From positions 992,001 through 1,056,000 of the forward strand of contig NZ_CP197474.1 of the NCBI RefSeq assembly GCF_052180245.1: a DNA stretch of 64,000 nucleotides, written 5' to 3'. Positions 41,997 to 50,600 of the stretch are shown piece by piece (position 1 is the first letter of the stretch; each line of letters opens with the position of its first letter). The stretch is from Parapusillimonas sp013416435 (lineage in GTDB: Bacteria > Pseudomonadota > Gammaproteobacteria > Burkholderiales > Burkholderiaceae_B). The position numbers were made by a program, and so were the translations under genes. The notes beneath the pieces were generated by a model. That model ran no database searches. It saw only the letters and a list, made by a program, of their open reading frames with translations, and was not told the origin of the DNA.

Positions 41997-43334
41997 TTAG
42001 TCGTACATTCGGTAGTCGCCCTCGATCGCGGAGGGATACTTTCCGGAAGGCGGTTTGGGGAAGGGCGAGCATGCCTGTATGCCTTTCCTGACTGCTTCGT
42101 CGAAGCGGGGGTTACCCGATGAGCGTCGGATCACTACATTCTCGACCGTGCCATTTGGCTTGAGACTTGCCAGATATTGTACTGTGGGGTTGGCGGGGCC
42201 TTGACGCGGCGGCACGCTGTAGACCACGCGTGGCCGAACGCAGGCGCGCACCTTGGCGGCATAGCCATCGTCGTTGCCACCGCCGCCGCTTTGATTGCGG
42301 TCTGCCGTGCCGCCAGGTATGCCCGCGGCGCCCAGGGCGTCGCCACGCATCGCCGCCCGCAGCGCCTCCCGCTTGGCGGCTTCTTCCTTGGCTTTCTTCT
42401 CGGCGGCAGCCTTCTCGGCCGCGGCCTTTTCAGCTGCCGCTTTCTTGGCGGCTTCTTCCTTCGCTTTCTTTTCGGCAGCGGCTTTCTCGGCTGCGGCCTT
42501 TTCAGCCGCTGCTTTCTTGGCGGCTTCTTCCTTGGCTTTCTTTTCGGCAGCAGCCTTCTCAGCAGCAGCCTTCTCAGCAGCAGCCTTCTCAGCAGCAGCC
42601 TTCTCAGCAGCAGCCTTCACAGCAGCAGCCTTCACAGCAGCAGCCTTCTCAGCAGCAGCCTTCTCAGCAGCAGCCTTCTCAGCAGCAGCTTTCTCAGCAG
42701 CAGCTTTCTCAGCAGCAGCTTTCTCAGCAGCAGCTTTCTCAGCAGCAGCTTTCTCGGCAGCGGCTTTCTCAGCAGCAGCTTTCTCGGCAGCGGCTTTCTC
42801 AGCAGCGGCTTTCTCGGCAGCGGCTTTCTCGGCAGCGGCTTTCTCGGCAGCAGCCTTGGCTGCGGCGAGCCGATTTTCCTCTTCCTCTTTTTCCCTTTTT
42901 TTGCGCGCCTCTTCCAGTGCGATGTCGGGATCGACTTCGGGTTCGGGTTGCGGCACCGGAGGAGGCGTGGCAGCCGGAGGCGCCGGCGGTGGGGCGGGTT
43001 GCGGTGGCGGCTCCGGAGCGGGAGGAGGCGTCGGCTCGGGAGCAGGTTCCGGCTCCTGCTCCGGCTCCGGCTCGGCCTGCGCTTCGGGTTCGGCTTCGTC
43101 CGGCTCGGCTTCCGGCTCGGCGGGCTCCGGCTCGGCTGCGGTGGGCGTAGTGCCATCCGCCCATAATTCCACCTGTACGGGGTTGGGATTGCTGGGCGAG
43201 GCAATGAAACCGAAGAGCATGAACAGCAGCAGGGCCGTATGTATGGCGACGGCATAAGCCAGCGCCCGACGTTCATCCTGTTGTTCGGGAGTGCGGTACA
43301 CCGGCTTGCGAGAGTCTTTCTTCGTCTGCTTCAT
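41997..43334 (-). CDS. tolA: Tol-Pal protein TolA with expanded Ala/Glu/Lys coiled coil
   Basis: 445 residues. An N-terminal helix (AYAVAIHTALLLFMLFGFIASP) anchors it; a Pro/Glu-rich segment follows (about residues 60-140), then a very long helical domain built of AEKAA pentads (about 160-320), then the TolA C-terminal domain with YAAKVRACVRPRVVYSVPP and SGNPRFDEAVRKGIQACSPFPKPP. TolA uses the TolQR motor to move TolB and Pal. The pentads are encoded by almost identical 15-bp repeats. Confidence 0.95.
   Translation of the reverse strand: MKQTKKDSRKPVYRTPEQQDERRALAYAVAIHTALLLFMLFGFIASPSNPNPVQVELWADGTTPTAAEPEPAEPEAEPDEAEPEAQAEPEPEQEPEPAPEPTPPPAPEPPPQPAPPPAPPAATPPPVPQPEPEVDPDIALEEARKKREKEEEENRLAAAKAAAEKAAAEKAAAEKAAAEKAAAEKAAAEKAAAEKAAAEKAAAEKAAAEKAAAEKAAAEKAAAEKAAAEKAAAVKAAAVKAAAEKAAAEKAAAEKAAAEKAAAEKKAKEEAAKKAAAEKAAAEKAAAEKKAKEEAAKKAAAEKAAAEKAAAEKKAKEEAAKREALRAAMRGDALGAAGIPGGTADRNQSGGGGNDDGYAAKVRACVRPRVVYSVPPRQGPANPTVQYLASLKPNGTVENVVIRRSSGNPRFDEAVRKGIQACSPFPKPPSGKYPSAIEGDYRMYD
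42378..42867 (-). repeat. Tandem 15-bp (AEKAA) and 72-bp repeats inside tolA
   Basis: From about 42541 to 42867 the gene is a run of some twenty 15-bp units encoding AEKAA (two read AVKAA). Units fall into blocks with slightly different sequence, suggesting successive expansions. From about 42378 to 42540 a longer unit (EKKAKEEAAKKAAAEKAAAEKAAA-like, 24 codons) occurs about three times. Each change in number stays in frame, so length variation would alter only the reach of TolA. Confidence 0.9.
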
Positions 43335-43389
43335 TGCGTAGCGTGTTGGGCGCGGACGGCAGCCTGCCGCGCCGGCCCGCCTGGTTCGT

Positions 43390-43827
43390 TCACCGTTCGG
43401 GAGTGGACTTCTGGTCTACCAGCAGGCCCAGCTTGGAAATGCCATTGCTGCGCAGCTGGTCCATGATTTTCATGACCGTCTCATAAGGCACGCGCCCGTC
43501 GGCGGCGATCACCACGGGCGTGTCGGCCGTAAGGCGCGTACGTACCTCGGTAACCAGGTTCTGGCTGTTGATCTGCTCGAACTCCTGGCCGGAATCGCGC
43601 ACGCGCAGGGAAAGCGTTCCGTCTTCGCTGACCTGCACCTCCAGGGGTTTTGCCCGCACTTCGGACGCCTGTCCCACCGACGGCAGCTCAATCAGACCGG
43701 GAGTGATCATGGGCGCCGTCACCATGAAGATGACCAGCAGCACCAGCATGACGTCGATGTAGGGAACGACATTGATCTCGTTCTTGAGTCGGCGAGAGCG
43801 GCCTGTGCCGCCACGGACGGATGGCAT
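43390..43827 (-). CDS. tolR: Tol-Pal protein TolR
   Basis: 145 residues with one membrane helix containing the functional Asp (INVVPYIDVMLVLLVIFMVTAP, Asp about 26). A periplasmic domain follows that ends KLGLLVDQKS. TolR with TolQ converts proton-motive force into TolA motion. The start overlaps the tolQ stop (TAATG). Confidence 0.97.
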   Translation of the reverse strand: MPSVRGGTGRSRRLKNEINVVPYIDVMLVLLVIFMVTAPMITPGLIELPSVGQASEVRAKPLEVQVSEDGTLSLRVRDSGQEFEQINSQNLVTEVRTRLTADTPVVIAADGRVPYETVMKIMDQLRSNGISKLGLLVDQKSTPER

Positions 43828-44501
43828 TAGCGAACCTGACGTTGCAAGATATTGAGGAACTCGTCGATAAAACTATCGAAGCGAATGGATAGGCGGTCGA
43901 TTTCATTGGTGTAGCGGTTATAGGCTACCACCGCGGGGATTGCCGCGAACAGGCCGATGGCCGTGGCGATCAGCGCTTCCGCGATGCCGGGTGCCACAGC
44001 GGCCAGTGTTGCCTGTTGCATGGACGACAACCCCAGGAAGGCGTGCATGATGCCCCAGACAGTGCCCAGCAGCCCGATATAGGGGCTGACCGACCCGGCG
44101 GAAGCAAGGAAGTTCAAGTGGGACTCCAGGTTGTCCATTTCGCGCTGATAAGTGGCGCGCATGGCCCGGCGCGGGCCGTCGAGCATTGCATCGCCGCCGC
44201 CGTTGCTGCGTCGCGCCTTGATGAATTCGGTCATGCCGGCGTCGAAGATGCGGGCCAGCGCGCCGTGCTCGGATCGACGGGTTGCGATGGCCTGCTGCAA
44301 TACCGACAGGTCGCCGCCGGCCCAGAAGTCGTCTTCGAACCGGCGCGTCTGGTCATTGGCGCGCTTCAGCGCAGACCTTTTGCTGAAGATATAGGTCCAG
44401 GAAAGTATGGAGATGCCCAGCAGTATGAGCATGACGAGCTGTACGGGGATGCTGGCATCGATCAGCAATGTAAGCAACGAAAGGTCGCTAGAAGCTTGCA
44501 T
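43827..44501 (-). CDS. tolQ: Tol-Pal protein TolQ
   Basis: 224 residues with three membrane helices: VQLVMLILLGISILSWTYIFSK, LASAGSVSPYIGLLGTVWGIMHAF and AEALIATAIGLFAAIPAVVAYN, matching the ExbB/TolQ family. It forms the proton channel with TolR. It begins 2 bp after ybgC. Confidence 0.97.
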   Translation of the reverse strand: MQASSDLSLLTLLIDASIPVQLVMLILLGISILSWTYIFSKRSALKRANDQTRRFEDDFWAGGDLSVLQQAIATRRSEHGALARIFDAGMTEFIKARRSNGGGDAMLDGPRRAMRATYQREMDNLESHLNFLASAGSVSPYIGLLGTVWGIMHAFLGLSSMQQATLAAVAPGIAEALIATAIGLFAAIPAVVAYNRYTNEIDRLSIRFDSFIDEFLNILQRQVR

Positions 44502-44503
44502 GG

Positions 44504-44929
44504 TTATTTCTTGGCCTTTTCCAGTAGGGTTCTGAGTTCATCGGTGAGCGGGGCAGGGCGGAAGCTCGTGGTATCGACGCAGCATATTTGGATATCGCTT
44601 TCGCACAACAGTTCCCCGGCGCGGACAGCCGCCTGCCTGAAATGGATGGATGCCCGGCCCAAGCGGGTGATGTCGCTGCGTATCGTGAGCAAATCATCTA
44701 GCCGTGCCGGTTTGCGGTATTGTATTTCAACGTTTTTTACGACGAATATGCGCTTTGCTGTTTCCGCGAGCTCTGTCTGGTTCACGCCCAGGCGGCGCAG
44801 CCATTCTGTGCGGCCGCGCTCGAAAAACTTGAGATAGTTGGCGTAGAACACCACGCCGCCCGCGTCGGTGTCCTCGTAATATACGCGAATATCCAGCTCT
44901 GGATTCTGTAGGGTTGTGTCTGGTGACAT
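44504..44929 (-). CDS. ybgC: Acyl-CoA thioesterase YbgC
   Basis: Start at 44929 (141 residues); the longer frame upstream has no coding features. YYEDTDAGGVVFYANYLKFFERGRTEWL contains the catalytic Asp of the 4-hydroxybenzoyl-CoA thioesterase-like family, and QYRKPARLDDLLTIRSDI is typical. YbgC is the usual first gene of tol-pal clusters. Confidence 0.93.
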   Translation of the reverse strand: MSPDTTLQNPELDIRVYYEDTDAGGVVFYANYLKFFERGRTEWLRRLGVNQTELAETAKRIFVVKNVEIQYRKPARLDDLLTIRSDITRLGRASIHFRQAAVRAGELLCESDIQICCVDTTSFRPAPLTDELRTLLEKAKK

Positions 44930-45009
44930 GTCTTTGGTTAAGCGGTGTGACAGGACGATTTCGCCGGAGATCACAATGCAAGCGGGCCGGTATGACCGGC
45001 CCGGGCCTG

Positions 45010-46743
45010 TTACAGCGATTTTAACTGCTGAAGGGTGAATTCGAGTGCCTGCTCCAGTGGAATCTTGTCCGCCGTTTCGTTTCTGCGGGCCTGGATCTCT
45101 ACGATGCCCTCCTTCAGGCCGCGGTCGCCAATGGTGATGCGCAGCGGCGCGCCGATGAGCTCCCAATCGGCGAACATGATGCCGGGCCGCGTGTCGCGGT
45201 CATCAAGAATGACATCGACGCCGCTTGCCTGCAAGTCCTGGTAGAGTTTTTCGGCCGTGTTGCGGACTGTTTCACTTTTATGCAGGCTCATAGGGCAGAT
45301 CACAACTTCAAAAGGCGCAATGGCGCGCGGCCAGATGATACCTTTATCGTCGTGGTTCTGCTCGATGGCCGCAGCCGCGATGCGGCTGATGCCGATCCCG
45401 TAGCATCCCATTTGCAATATGGCGGGTTTGCCGTCGGTTTCCAGGAAGCTTGCATTCAGGGCCCTGGAATACTTGTCGCCAAGGAAGAACACGTGGCCGA
45501 CTTCGATGCCGCGCTGTATGGCGAGCACGCCGCCTTGCGGATCCGGGTCGCCCGCAACGACGTTGCGCAGATCGGCCGTGACGGGCTCGGGCAGGTCGCG
45601 GCCCCAATTCACACCGGTGTAGTGGTAGCCTTCTTCGTTGGCCCCGCAGACGAAATCGCTCATGTGGGCGACGGTCAGGTCGGCTATCACATTCACGGGC
45701 TTGACTGTATTGACGGGGCCCAGGTAGCCGGGCACGCAACCGAAGGACTCGAGGATTTCCGCTTCCGTCGCGAATCGATATCCGTCTTCGAAGCCGGCGA
45801 GCTTGCCCGCCTTCACTTCGTTGAGCTCGTGGTCTCCGCGCAGCAGGAGCAGCCAGATGCGGGCGGGCTTTTCGCCGGCCGGGTCGTCGGTGGCAAGGAC
45901 AATGGATTTCACGGTTTCAGCCAGCGGCTTGCCCAGCTGCTGGGCAACGAGTTCGCACTTGGGGGCGTCGGGCGTCGCGGTCTTCGTCAGTGCTTCCTTC
46001 GCCGGAGCGCGCTCGGCTATCAGGCAGGGAGCCTCCGCCAGTTCGATGTTGGCGGCATACTGGCTGGCGGGGTTGTAGACGATCAGGTCCTCGCCCGTGT
46101 CCGCAATGACCTGAAACTCGTGGCTGCGGGAACCGCCGATCGAGCCCGTGTCTGCGGCCACCGCCCGGAACTCCAGCCCCAGCCGTTCGAAGATGCGCAT
46201 ATAGGCTTCGAACATCTTGTCGTAGCTTGCCTGCGCCGACGCCTCGTCGCGATCGAAGGAATAGGCGTCCTTCATGGTGAACTCGCGCCCGCGCATCAGG
46301 CCGAAGCGCGGCCTGCGCTCATCGCGGAACTTGGTCTGTATGTGGTAGAAGTTGAGCGGCAGCTGCCGCCAGCTGTGAATCTCGTTGCGGGCGATATCGG
46401 TAATGACTTCTTCCGACGTCGGTTGAAGGATGAAGTCGCGCTGGTGCCTGTCCTTGATCCTCAGCAGTTCGGCGCCGTACTGCTCCCAGCGGCCGGACTC
46501 CACCCAGAGCTCCGCGGGCTGCACCACGGGCATCAATAGCTCGATGGCGCCCGCCCGGTTCATTTCCTCGCGCACAATGGCTTCGATCTTGCGCAATACC
46601 TTCAGGCCCAGGGGCATGTATGTGTAGATCCCGCCCGCCGCTTTCCGGATCATCCCGGCACGCGTCATCAACTGATGGCTTTTTACTTCCGCTTCCGCAG
46701 GTGCTTCTTTCAGAGTGTTTATGTGATACTTGCTTGCATGCAT
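45010..46743 (-). CDS. proS: Prolyl-tRNA synthetase
   Basis: 577 residues, the bacterial length. Class II motifs are GIYTYMPLGLKVLRKIEAIVREEMNRAGA (motif 1), FRDERRPRFGLMRGREFTMKDAYSF (motif 2) and GCYGIGISRIAAAAIE (motif 3). The central editing insertion (about residues 220-400) is present. It charges tRNA-Pro and edits mischarged Ala. It is divergent from rppH. Confidence 0.98.
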   Translation of the reverse strand: MHASKYHINTLKEAPAEAEVKSHQLMTRAGMIRKAAGGIYTYMPLGLKVLRKIEAIVREEMNRAGAIELLMPVVQPAELWVESGRWEQYGAELLRIKDRHQRDFILQPTSEEVITDIARNEIHSWRQLPLNFYHIQTKFRDERRPRFGLMRGREFTMKDAYSFDRDEASAQASYDKMFEAYMRIFERLGLEFRAVAADTGSIGGSRSHEFQVIADTGEDLIVYNPASQYAANIELAEAPCLIAERAPAKEALTKTATPDAPKCELVAQQLGKPLAETVKSIVLATDDPAGEKPARIWLLLLRGDHELNEVKAGKLAGFEDGYRFATEAEILESFGCVPGYLGPVNTVKPVNVIADLTVAHMSDFVCGANEEGYHYTGVNWGRDLPEPVTADLRNVVAGDPDPQGGVLAIQRGIEVGHVFFLGDKYSRALNASFLETDGKPAILQMGCYGIGISRIAAAAIEQNHDDKGIIWPRAIAPFEVVICPMSLHKSETVRNTAEKLYQDLQASGVDVILDDRDTRPGIMFADWELIGAPLRITIGDRGLKEGIVEIQARRNETADKIPLEQALEFTLQQLKSL

Positions 46744-46808
46744 GGTGAGGATCTCGACAGATACGTATAATCAACAGTAATTGTATTGAATTCGCTTTGG
46801 GGTGGCCC

Positions 46809-47375
46809 ATGTTAGACCGTGAAGGCTACCGTCCTAATGTCGGCATTATCCTCGTAAATCAGAAAAACGAGGTTTTCTGGGGCAAACGTATTCGGGAGCA
46901 CGCATGGCAGTTTCCGCAAGGCGGCATCAAGTACGGGGAAAGCCCCGTTCAGGCCATGTATCGCGAGCTGCACGAAGAAGTCGGCCTGCGACCCGAACAT
47001 GTACGCATATTAGGGCGGACGCGCGACTGGCTGCGTTATAACGTTCCGAGTAATTTCGTCCGGCGCGAATCGCGAGGGCACTATAAGGGGCAAAAACAGA
47101 TCTGGTTTTTGCTGCGCATGGTGGGCCGCGATTCCGATGTCTGCCTGCGCGCCACGCACAGCCCCGAGTTCGACGCATGGCGCTGGAGCCAGTACTGGGT
47201 GCCGCTGGATGCCGTCATCGAGTTCAAGCGCGAAGTCTATACGCTTGCCTTGAACGAGCTCGCCATCATACTCTTCAAGCGCGGCCAGGAAACCCGCTAC
47301 CTGCGGCATCGCGGGCAGCATGCACGCGCCTTGGCCGCAGCGGATACCAAGGGCCATGCGCGTACTGCTGGTTGA
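46809..47375 (+). CDS. rppH: RNA pyrophosphohydrolase RppH
   Basis: 188 residues from ATG 46809. YRPNVGIILVNQKNEVFWGKR and WQFPQGGIKYGESP lead into the Nudix box (GGIKYGESP... RELHEEVGL), and SPEFDAWRWSQYWVPLDAVIEFKREVY is conserved in RppH. It removes pyrophosphate from RNA 5' ends to trigger decay. Its last codons overlap the start of the response regulator gene by 20 bp. Confidence 0.95.
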   Translation: MLDREGYRPNVGIILVNQKNEVFWGKRIREHAWQFPQGGIKYGESPVQAMYRELHEEVGLRPEHVRILGRTRDWLRYNVPSNFVRRESRGHYKGQKQIWFLLRMVGRDSDVCLRATHSPEFDAWRWSQYWVPLDAVIEFKREVYTLALNELAIILFKRGQETRYLRHRGQHARALAAADTKGHARTAG

Positions 47376-48033
47376 AGACGAACGCGAGATGGCCGCGTGG
47401 CTCGAACGGGCGCTTGCCCAAAGCGGCTTCGTTCCCGACCACGCGCATGATGCGCAGACGGCCGAACATCTGCTGAGCGTGTCCGAATACGACGCGGTCA
47501 TCATGGACTTGCGGCTGCCCGACAAGCACGGCCTGGTGCTCCTGCGCGAAATGCGCAATCGGGGCGACATCACGCCGGTGCTCATCCTCACTGCCCAGGG
47601 CGCGCTTCAGGATCGCGTGCGCGGATTGAACCTGGGCGCCGACGATTTTCTTTCCAAGCCCTTCGCGCTCGAAGAGCTGGAGGCCCGGCTGGCCGCGCTG
47701 GTGCGCCGCAGCCGAGGCAGGCTGGTGCCGCAAATGCACTGCGGCTCGCTGGTCTACGACATCGAAAGCCGCGCTTTCTCCCTGGATGGCGCCATCCTGC
47801 ACCTTACGCCGCGCGAACATGCGGCGCTGGCCGCCCTCATCACGCGCAGCGGCACGCCGATGGACAAGGCGCAATTGTTCAGCAAGGTGTTCGACCACGA
47901 CAGCGATACCAGCCCTGACGCCATCGAGGTGGTGCTGCACAGGCTGCGCAAGAAGCTGGCGGGAAGCGACGTCCGCATCGTGACGGTGCGAGGCCTGGGC
48001 TATATGCTGGAAAGCCCGAGCGGCGATACGTGA
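47356..48033 (+). CDS. tctD: OmpR-family response regulator (TctD-like)
   Basis: 225 residues. The receiver domain has MRVLLVEDEREM (acidic pair), VIMDLRLPDKHG (phospho-Asp) and SKPF (Lys). A winged-helix DNA-binding domain follows with VVLHRLRKKL and VRGLGYMLE. The gene starts inside the rppH end and overlaps the sensor gene. TctD-type regulators activate tricarboxylate transport, and tctBA lies 3 kb downstream. Confidence 0.88.
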   Translation: MRVLLVEDEREMAAWLERALAQSGFVPDHAHDAQTAEHLLSVSEYDAVIMDLRLPDKHGLVLLREMRNRGDITPVLILTAQGALQDRVRGLNLGADDFLSKPFALEELEARLAALVRRSRGRLVPQMHCGSLVYDIESRAFSLDGAILHLTPREHAALAALITRSGTPMDKAQLFSKVFDHDSDTSPDAIEVVLHRLRKKLAGSDVRIVTVRGLGYMLESPSGDT

Positions 48034-49547
48034 TGATGCGCTGGTTCTCGCAGACGTCCCGCGGCAGCATGCGGTTCTGGCTGCTGGTCCTGCTCATACC
48101 CGGCACCATCGGCCTGTTGCTGTTCGACAGCGTGAAGGACTACCAGGCGCTCAATGCCGTGACCGAAGAGGTCTATGACAGCGCCTTGCTTGAGCCGGCC
48201 AAGGTGCTGGAAACCAGCATCGAGTTCAATCCCGATGGCTCCTTGCGCATCGATCCCCCTTTTTATGCGCAGGTGATGCTCGAGTCGCGCGCTGGAAATC
48301 GCAAGTATTTCCGCGTCGAGGAAATTTCTCCTATTGCGCTGAATCTGGCGGGCGAATCCACCAAGAATCTCGAAGGCCGCACCATGCTGGGCATGCAGGG
48401 CTTGCCTAGGCCGGAGTTCCTGGCCGAGAACGAGGGCATGCCTGTCTTCTACAATGCCATGTACCGCAACGACCACTTGCGCTTGTTGGCGCTGTGGCGC
48501 GACCTGCATCTGGACGGCGTACGGCGGCAAGTGCTTGTCATCGTCGGCGAAAGCCTGGACATGCGCTTGCGGACGCAGCAGGAGGCATGGCGGCATGGGC
48601 TGTTCCGCGACGGCCGCATGCTGATCCTGGCCGTCCTGCTGGTGTGGATCAGCGTTCAATGGGCGCTGCGGCCCCTGATCGAACTGCGGCGCGAGATCAA
48701 ATCGCGCGATGTAGACAACTTGAGCCCCCTCGATGCGGAGCAGGTTCCGCGAGAGGTCGTTCCCCTGGTCGAAGCGGTGAACCATCATATCGATCTGTAT
48801 CGCCGCGTGCTGGCCCGGCAAGCGCAATTTCTGGCGGATGCCTCCCATCAATTGCGCACTCCGCTTGCCATCATGCGAACCCAGGCGCAGTATGCCAAGC
48901 GCGAACCCGATATTCAGCGCATGCGCGACACCTTGGATGCCATCATCCGGCAGTTGGGCCAGACTTCCCGCCTGACCGAACAGTTGCTGTCGCTCGCGCA
49001 CGCCAGCCGCAACGATGCCGCGCCGCAGGCGCTCGTCGATCTGAGCGCGCTCGCTCGCGAAGTCGTCCTTCAGTATCTGCCGCTGGCCCGGGAGCGCAAC
49101 CAGGATCTGGGCTGGGTGGATTGCGTCGCGGAATGGTCGAGCCGGGACGAAGCCATGGGCGTTCCTCGGACCTGGGTGCTGGGCAGCGACGCCGAGCTGC
49201 ACGAGTCGATTGCGAATCTGGTCCACAATGCCATCAACCATGCAGGCGACGGCTGCACCATCACGGTATCGGCCGGTGCCGATGAACAAGACGCTTGGGT
49301 CAGTGTGCGCGACAACGGGGTGGGGCTGGATCCCTCGTTGCGCGACAGCGTCTTCATGCGCTTTGATCGGGGCGGCAGCGCCGGCCGCAGGGGCGCGCCG
49401 GGCAGCGGTTCGGGATTGGGGCTGGCGATTGCGCTGGCCTATGCGCAGCGCAATCGGGGCACTATCGTATTGATGGATGGAGACCCATCGCTGAACGATG
49501 GCGTAGGCTTGTGCGCGACCCTGAAAGTGCCGCGCTACAAGGCCTGA
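48033..49547 (+). CDS. tctE: Sensor histidine kinase (TctE-like)
   Basis: About 504 residues, starting at ATG 48033 (TGATG overlap with the regulator; GTG 48030 also possible). Two membrane helices (about residues 12-30 and 193-213) bracket a periplasmic sensing part with the TctE-type ...YNAMYRNDHLRLLAL... segment. The dimerisation helix has LADASHQLRTPLAIM (phospho-His), followed by NLVHNAINHAGDG (N box) and GSGSGLGLAIA (G box). It likely senses a carboxylate in the periplasm and phosphorylates TctD. Confidence 0.88.
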   Translation: MMRWFSQTSRGSMRFWLLVLLIPGTIGLLLFDSVKDYQALNAVTEEVYDSALLEPAKVLETSIEFNPDGSLRIDPPFYAQVMLESRAGNRKYFRVEEISPIALNLAGESTKNLEGRTMLGMQGLPRPEFLAENEGMPVFYNAMYRNDHLRLLALWRDLHLDGVRRQVLVIVGESLDMRLRTQQEAWRHGLFRDGRMLILAVLLVWISVQWALRPLIELRREIKSRDVDNLSPLDAEQVPREVVPLVEAVNHHIDLYRRVLARQAQFLADASHQLRTPLAIMRTQAQYAKREPDIQRMRDTLDAIIRQLGQTSRLTEQLLSLAHASRNDAAPQALVDLSALAREVVLQYLPLARERNQDLGWVDCVAEWSSRDEAMGVPRTWVLGSDAELHESIANLVHNAINHAGDGCTITVSAGADEQDAWVSVRDNGVGLDPSLRDSVFMRFDRGGSAGRRGAPGSGSGLGLAIALAYAQRNRGTIVLMDGDPSLNDGVGLCATLKVPRYKA

Positions 49548-49557
49548 GCCGATTGCT

Positions 49558-50469
49558 TTATTTGCCGGTGCGCAGCCGCTTGATCAGGCTGGACGTGTCC
49601 CAGCGGTTTCCGCCCATCTGCTGGACGTCGGCGTAGAACTGATCCACCAGGGCGGTGACGGGCACGCGCGCGCCATTGCGCTTCGATTCGTCGAGCACCA
49701 GGCCGAGGTCCTTGCGCATCCAATCGACGGCAAAGCCGAAGTCGAACTTGTCGTCGATCATGGTGCTGCCGCGATTTTCCATTTGCCAGCTTTGGGCCGC
49801 CCCTTTGCTGATGACTTGCAGCACCTTGGACATATCCAGCCCCGCCGCCTGGCCGAACGCGATGCCTTCGGAAAGGCCCTGGACCAGCCCGGCGATGCAG
49901 ATCTGATTGACCATTTTGCACAGCTGGCCGGCGCCCGGGTCACCGAGCAGCGTGACTGCCTGCGCGAAATTCAATGCAAGCGGCCGTATGGTGTCGAACT
50001 GCGCTTGTTCACCACCGCACATGACGGTAAGCATGCCGTTGACGGCGCCCGCCTGGCCGCCCGATACCGGCGCGTCGACAAATCCTATGCCTTTTTCCTT
50101 GGCCAGCGTATGCAGCTCGCGCGCCACTTCGGCAGACGCGGTGGTGTGGTCCACGAAGATAGCGCCTTGGCGCATGCCGGCCAGCGCGCCGTCCTCGCCC
50201 AGCACGACGCTGCGCAAGTCGTTGTCGTTGCCGACGCAGCAAAACACGATGCCGGCGTCTTGCACGGCCTCTCGGGGAGTGCGCGCCGCGCGGCCTCCGA
50301 ACTCCTGCACCCAGCTTTCGGCTTTGGCATGGGTCCGGTTGTACACCGTGACGGAATGGCCCGCTTTAGCAAGATGCCCCGCCATGGGAAAGCCCATGAC
50401 GCCCAGACCCAGAAAGGCGACCTTGGCTGAAGGCTGGGTTTCGTAGGTCCTGGTATTGATGGAAGGCAT
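49558..50469 (-). CDS. 3-hydroxyisobutyrate dehydrogenase-family oxidoreductase
   Basis: ATG 50469 (303 residues) follows TTTGGAG; an upstream in-frame TTG is inside that site. The NAD(P)-binding motif is VAFLGLGVMGFPMAGHLAKA, then FVDAPVSGGQAGA (the DAPVSGG signature) and GAGQLCKMVNQI with the catalytic Lys. The family includes 3-hydroxyisobutyrate dehydrogenase, tartronate semialdehyde reductase and related beta-hydroxyacid dehydrogenases. Convergent with tctE; substrate not assignable. Confidence 0.9.
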   Translation of the reverse strand: MPSINTRTYETQPSAKVAFLGLGVMGFPMAGHLAKAGHSVTVYNRTHAKAESWVQEFGGRAARTPREAVQDAGIVFCCVGNDNDLRSVVLGEDGALAGMRQGAIFVDHTTASAEVARELHTLAKEKGIGFVDAPVSGGQAGAVNGMLTVMCGGEQAQFDTIRPLALNFAQAVTLLGDPGAGQLCKMVNQICIAGLVQGLSEGIAFGQAAGLDMSKVLQVISKGAAQSWQMENRGSTMIDDKFDFGFAVDWMRKDLGLVLDESKRNGARVPVTALVDQFYADVQQMGGNRWDTSSLIKRLRTGK

Positions 50470-50536
50470 ATCGTTGTTCTCCAAAGGTTGAGTATTGGTA
50501 TTTTTGTTGCGCCTATAAGGTTACCTCATTGCCGAC

Positions 50537-50569
50537 GCAAAAAACCCACCGCGCGGGTGGGTTTTTTGC
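50537..50569. terminator. Terminator after tctA
   Basis: GCAAAAAACCCACC and GGGTGGGTTTTTTGC form a GC stem with A and T runs on the two sides, 32 bp past the tctA stop on the minus strand and able to work in both directions. Confidence 0.85.
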
Positions 50570-50600
50570 GGGGCTCATCGAGCCGAAGCGCGGGAGGGCG

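Noticed and set aside
42167..43257. Ser/Leu/Gln-rich or Ala-rich long frames opposite tolA
   Set aside because: They are the antisense reading of the 15-bp repeats and contain only repeat-derived low-complexity sequence.
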